A stretch of 45,405 nt of DNA from an uncultured Bacteroidota bacterium (lineage in GTDB: Bacteria > Bacteroidota > Bacteroidia > Flavobacteriales > Flavobacteriaceae). Location of the stretch: positions 1-45,405 of the forward strand of contig CACJRP010000011.1 in NCBI GenBank assembly GCA_902595825.1, in the 5' to 3' direction. Below are positions 42,297-45,405 of this stretch, in pieces; the first letter of the stretch is position 1; every line of letters starts with the position of its first letter. The notes beneath the pieces are model-generated. The model did not search any database. It was not told where the DNA came from and worked only from the letters and a program-made list of their open reading frames with translations. The position numbers were made by a program, and so were the translations under genes.

Positions 42297-43595
42297 TTAT
42301 AAAGTTTTTTTTCTTGTATAATTAGATGTTACAATTTCGCTTCCAATCAACTTATTCTTCAATAAACTTTTAAAAAATGATTTTACAAAATCATAATTTA
42401 AATTATATTTTACAGCTATGTCAAATACGGTCAAACCTTCCCACATACTGTCCAACAATAACATTTTCTTGTCGTATGTTTCCCTTTCATAAGTCCAATC
42501 TGAATATAAATCATACCTAGTCAAGTAAAATGGTACTTTGTGAATTGGTTTTGGAATGAAATCCTCCTCAAAAATTTTGACAGCGTCTACAAATAAATCT
42601 ATAACTTCTTCTGCTTTACTTTCGCTAAAATTTTCAATATTATCTTCATTTGTATGATATTGTTCAAAAGGATATCGATCGATGGAAACCGAAGGTATTC
42701 CAATTCCAGGAGAGTCAAAAACTAACTCATCATTTCCCCACCCTTTTCTAAAGGGAACTTTTCGAGCTTTACCATTTTGATATCTATCAATCAAATGTTC
42801 AAAGACCCTGTCGATGTATGTATTTCCTCTTTTTGAAAATACCATTTGCAAAGGGCTCTTAGCTCCACCCATTTCGCAAAAGGCAGAGCCGAGATATTCT
42901 GAAATATTTTTAATGTTTTCGGTAACATAAATACTACTCCCAATTCTCTCTGGCATTGCAAGTGCCTTATAGGTATATTTAAGATTTGGAAATAATTTTT
43001 TTACCCTATTAATTACTTCAAACATAATTACAGTTCCCGCTATCCCGTCATTTATTTGAGCATGGTGACAGTAGTGCGATAAAAAAGCAAAACAATCTTT
43101 ATGTTTACCTTTAATTTTGTATTCTGCGATTTTGAGTGATCCTGGTTTAGTCTCAACTTTTATGTCAATTTTGTATTTGTCAGATTTCAATGAATCAAGT
43201 TTTTTTTTAGGTAAAGTAATTCTCCATTCATTTAGCCTCCTTTTGAAGTCATAAGCTATTCTGTGCTCATAACTAAAACAATTTGGTTTTTTTGGATTTA
43301 CAAGCGTATGATCTACAAGTTGTTTTTTAGAGATAGTCCCAGAAAATGATTTTGAGTATGGAGCTATAAATAAAGGTGAGTCACTGTAACTACAAATAAT
43401 CTCTCCATTTTTAGATAACACAGCTTTTATGAGATTCCACTCGCATGGAACTGGCCAGGTTGAATATTCTTTCCCTGTTTTAAATTCGAGTACCACGCAA
43501 TTGTATCTCTTCTTTAGCTGATTAACAAAATAGGTACTGTCTCTAGAAACAATTGTTCTGTTAAGGAATTGTGTTTTTTTTAAAAATTTTCTCAT
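42297..43595 (-). CDS. DUF4910 (M28-like aminopeptidase fold) protein 2
   Basis: A 432-residue paralogue of the gene at 38913. The zinc-site segment is CHHAQINDGIAG with His177 and Asp183, then Glu216 (MPER), GNDELVF (288-294) and HTNEDN (314-319). Here the bridging residue is an Asp, as in true M28 enzymes. The C-terminal 50-60 residues (from EGLTVFDIA) form a helix-turn-helix-like unit. The two paralogues share architecture but are well diverged, so they may act on different substrates. The family is annotated as peptidase, but no peptide substrate is obvious in a glycan locus. It follows the class III aminotransferase gene by 48 bases. Confidence 0.8.
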   Translation of the reverse strand: MRKFLKKTQFLNRTIVSRDSTYFVNQLKKRYNCVVLEFKTGKEYSTWPVPCEWNLIKAVLSKNGEIICSYSDSPLFIAPYSKSFSGTISKKQLVDHTLVNPKKPNCFSYEHRIAYDFKRRLNEWRITLPKKKLDSLKSDKYKIDIKVETKPGSLKIAEYKIKGKHKDCFAFLSHYCHHAQINDGIAGTVIMFEVINRVKKLFPNLKYTYKALAMPERIGSSIYVTENIKNISEYLGSAFCEMGGAKSPLQMVFSKRGNTYIDRVFEHLIDRYQNGKARKVPFRKGWGNDELVFDSPGIGIPSVSIDRYPFEQYHTNEDNIENFSESKAEEVIDLFVDAVKIFEEDFIPKPIHKVPFYLTRYDLYSDWTYERETYDKKMLLLDSMWEGLTVFDIAVKYNLNYDFVKSFFKSLLKNKLIGSEIVTSNYTRKKTL

Positions 43596-43643
43596 TTGGT
43601 TAACTAGAAATATTTATAGCACTTCATTTCACTCGTTTTAAAT

Positions 43644-44948
43644 CTAATTAAGTCTGTAAAAACCATCATGACATACAGGTGACTCTAGCAACTTGTCAAT
43701 ATCTTTGTCTCCGCTCATGCATTTTGAAATTGATGTATAAACCTCTGAAAGAGCATCAAAATAAGAATTTAAAATATCATCATTATGAGCAGTAGAGGCA
43801 TAAAAATTTGTACTTGCCAAAAACCCTTTTTTAAGCATTTCCTGAGTAACATATGTCTTGAACTTTAGATTATTATGTTTGAAAGAATAAGAACTTATAG
43901 CAGGAATTCCGAAGACAGAAATTTCTATATTGGCTTCTTTTGCTATTTTTTTCCAATTTGAAACTACTTTTGCTCCTGTTTTAGTAATAATTTCCCATGA
44001 TTTAATTCTATGCATAACTTCTAAGGTTTTTAAAGCTGCGGTAGGGCCAATTCTTTCAGTCCAAAAAGTACTGCTTATAAAGGTTTTTTGAGCTACTTCC
44101 ATTACATCCTTTTTGCCCACAACAGCTGTTATAGCATATCCATTACCTAGTGTTTTCCCAAACATCACCAAATCAGGTGTCACATTAAATTTTTTAAATA
44201 TACCCCCAAATGTTTCTCTAAAACCAGAAGTGCATTCATCAAAAATCAAAACAATATTTTTTTTATTTGCTAAATCACGAACTTTTGAAAGAAAATCATT
44301 TTTAGGTTTGAAATTCCTCATTACCTCCATCTTAATCACCCCTATGTTGTTATTGTTTACAAGTTCAACTAATCCGTCATAATCGTTGTACTGAAACGGA
44401 AAAACCGTATTTGATAAACTTTTTGGAACTCCTAAGGGTTCAAGTCCAGGTAGAAGATGATTAGAAAGATTGTCTGTTTTGTTATGATTAGCTGATAGAT
44501 ACCAATCGTGCCATCCGTGGTATCCACAAACAGCAACACCATCTTTGCCTGAGGCAGCCCTAGCAATTCTTATTGCAATCGAGTTTGCTTCGCCTCCAGA
44601 CCTTGCGAATCTCACCATGCCTGCCCATGGATTAATTTCTATCAACCTTTCTGCTAGCTCAACTTCTTCTGGACAATTAAGAGTACTCATATTCCCTTTT
44701 GATATTGTCTCTCTAACTGCATTATCAATTTCATAATTACCATAACCCAAAGAATTTGTTCCTATACCCATAATGGTCATGTCAAAATATCTTTTTTTAT
44801 CTAAGTCCCATACTTCACACCCTTTTGCCTTGGAAAAATATGAAGGCCATTTATTTGGTAAAAACATTTCTGGTCTTTTAGAAAGGAGCATAGTACCCCC
44901 TGGAATTAATTTTTTACCTTTTTCGTAAAGTTTTTGTCCTTTTCCCAT
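43644..44948 (-). CDS. Class III PLP aminotransferase (glutamate-1-semialdehyde aminotransferase-like)
   Basis: A 434-residue aminotransferase with the HemL-like order. It has 'GKKLIPGGTMLLSKRPEM', 'RFARSGGEANSIAIRIAR' (113-130), the PLP-binding Asp237-Glu238 (FDECTSGF) and the PLP lysine Lys265 in MFGKTLGNGY. Real HemL is encoded elsewhere in such genomes and is slightly different; in polysaccharide loci next to SpsF-type genes these enzymes transaminate a keto or aldehyde sugar. It lies 38 bases downstream of an SpsF-like gene. Substrate unknown. Confidence 0.88.
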   Translation of the reverse strand: MGKGQKLYEKGKKLIPGGTMLLSKRPEMFLPNKWPSYFSKAKGCEVWDLDKKRYFDMTIMGIGTNSLGYGNYEIDNAVRETISKGNMSTLNCPEEVELAERLIEINPWAGMVRFARSGGEANSIAIRIARAASGKDGVAVCGYHGWHDWYLSANHNKTDNLSNHLLPGLEPLGVPKSLSNTVFPFQYNDYDGLVELVNNNNIGVIKMEVMRNFKPKNDFLSKVRDLANKKNIVLIFDECTSGFRETFGGIFKKFNVTPDLVMFGKTLGNGYAITAVVGKKDVMEVAQKTFISSTFWTERIGPTAALKTLEVMHRIKSWEIITKTGAKVVSNWKKIAKEANIEISVFGIPAISSYSFKHNNLKFKTYVTQEMLKKGFLASTNFYASTAHNDDILNSYFDALSEVYTSISKCMSGDKDIDKLLESPVCHDGFYRLN

Positions 44949-44986
44949 TTTTATTTTACAGTTTTTGAAATTTTTAATTTAGAAAA

Positions 44987-45405
44987 TTAAAGATACATGG
45001 AGTTATATCCATCTATTGTGTAGGGTAGAGTTAGTTTTTTTAACTCAGGATTATTATCAAGGAACTTGATGACTTCCTCTAAATTTATTTTGGGAGCCAT
45101 ATCAATAAATTGATTGTAAACCTCTCTGCATATTACAAGATCTTCTGGGTTATCAACAGTCAACCTTAAGTCCTTCCTACAAAGATGCTTAGGAGCTTTA
45201 ATTTTTCTAACTTTAAATTTGTTTAGGTTTTCTCTTATAAATAGTGTACACAACTCAGATCTATGCTTTTTGTTTCCCAACTCATGTGACTTTTTTAAAG
45301 CTGACAAGCTTATAATCTCGAAGCCACAACCATCAACTATATCTTCGTAAAAAGTTGCATCATTTTTTTCAAAACAATGCTTACTCCAGCATTCTTCAAC
45401 CGCCT
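44987..45405 (-). CDS. SpsF-like cytidylyltransferase, C-terminal part (partial)
   Basis: The frame is open to the right edge without a stop, giving the last 139 residues or so. Segments 'HLCRKDLRLTVDNPEDL' and 'HELGNKKHRSELCTLFIREN' are typical of the C-terminal part of SpsF-type CMP-sugar synthases. The nucleotide-binding N-terminus lies outside. Such enzymes are paired with NeuB-like synthases in spore-coat-type loci, so this may charge the product of pseI with CMP. A start codon internal to the window (TTG at 45307) exists, but reading continues upstream with good coding sequence, so it is not the start. Confidence 0.8.
   Translation of the reverse strand, partial: AVEECWSKHCFEKNDATFYEDIVDGCGFEIISLSALKKSHELGNKKHRSELCTLFIRENLNKFKVRKIKAPKHLCRKDLRLTVDNPEDLVICREVYNQFIDMAPKINLEEVIKFLDNNPELKKLTLPYTIDGYNSMYL

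Noticed and set aside
1-45405. tRNA, rRNA, insertion sequences, phage or toxin-antitoxin genes
   Set aside because: Looked for on both strands by eye; no CCA-ended cloverleaf, transposase motif or integrase was found. A covariance-model scan would be decisive.

Overview
The window looks like a chromosomal segment from a low-GC member of the Bacteroidota, most likely a marine-type Flavobacteriia. Evidence seen directly: very AT-rich DNA, flavobacterial gene neighbourhoods (rplM-rpsI-rpsB-tsf; sensor kinase/HIT/greA), a TPP-riboswitch TonB-dependent receptor, repeated TAnnTTTG promoter elements with an upstream TTG, and several TTG starts. The species cannot be named from the sequence.

Region 1 (1-16.7 kb) is housekeeping. 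In order it holds the tail of a cold-shock protein, tadA, polA, the ribosomal operon rplM-rpsI-rpsB-tsf on the minus strand, a DUF3127 gene, a sensor histidine kinase, greA-HIT and a degenerate Rieske-like lipoprotein. A thiamine-uptake block follows: a TonB receptor under a TPP riboswitch, a NadR-like kinase, a PnuC/PnuT permease and a thiamine-binding protein behind a phosphopantetheinyl transferase gene. Then come ahcY, rplU-rpmA and an unrecognised lipoprotein.

Region 2 (16.7 kb to the right edge) is one large surface-polysaccharide locus in blocks. Block A (16681-20848, minus) is a complete PglC/PglD/PglE/PglF-type set that would make a UDP-2,4-diacetamido-2,4,6-trideoxyhexose and load it on the lipid carrier. 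Block B (20935-22985, plus) is an epimerase plus a GT4 glycosyltransferase. Block C (22991-32139, minus) is a tightly overlapping ten-gene operon: HpaI-type aldolase, KdsB-like cytidylyltransferase, 2-hydroxyacid dehydrogenase, Gfo/Idh/MocA oxidoreductase, GmhA-like SIS isomerase, inositol-monophosphatase-family phosphatase, cyclase-family hydrolase, two transferase-like proteins and a UDP-HexNAc dehydrogenase. Block D is two FkbM methyltransferases of opposite orientation. Block E (34129-right edge, minus) has a Wzx flippase, PseI, a 63-aa protein, a sugar formyltransferase, a PFTS-motif protein, two DUF4910 peptidase-like paralogues, a SAM methyltransferase, a sulfotransferase, a class III aminotransferase and the C-terminal part of an SpsF-like cytidylyltransferase that runs off the edge.

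The most interesting signal is block C. It carries a counterpart for each of the four steps of CMP-KDO synthesis (isomerase, three-carbon condensation, phosphatase, cytidylyltransferase), but the condensing enzyme is a pyruvate aldolase of the HpaI family instead of a PEP-dependent synthase. This suggests, as inference, an aldolase route to a CMP-activated 3-deoxy-2-ulosonic acid. Block E separately suggests a formylated, possibly sulfated, nonulosonic-acid glycan. No tRNA, rRNA, CRISPR array or insertion sequence was seen. No gap between genes exceeds 300 bases.
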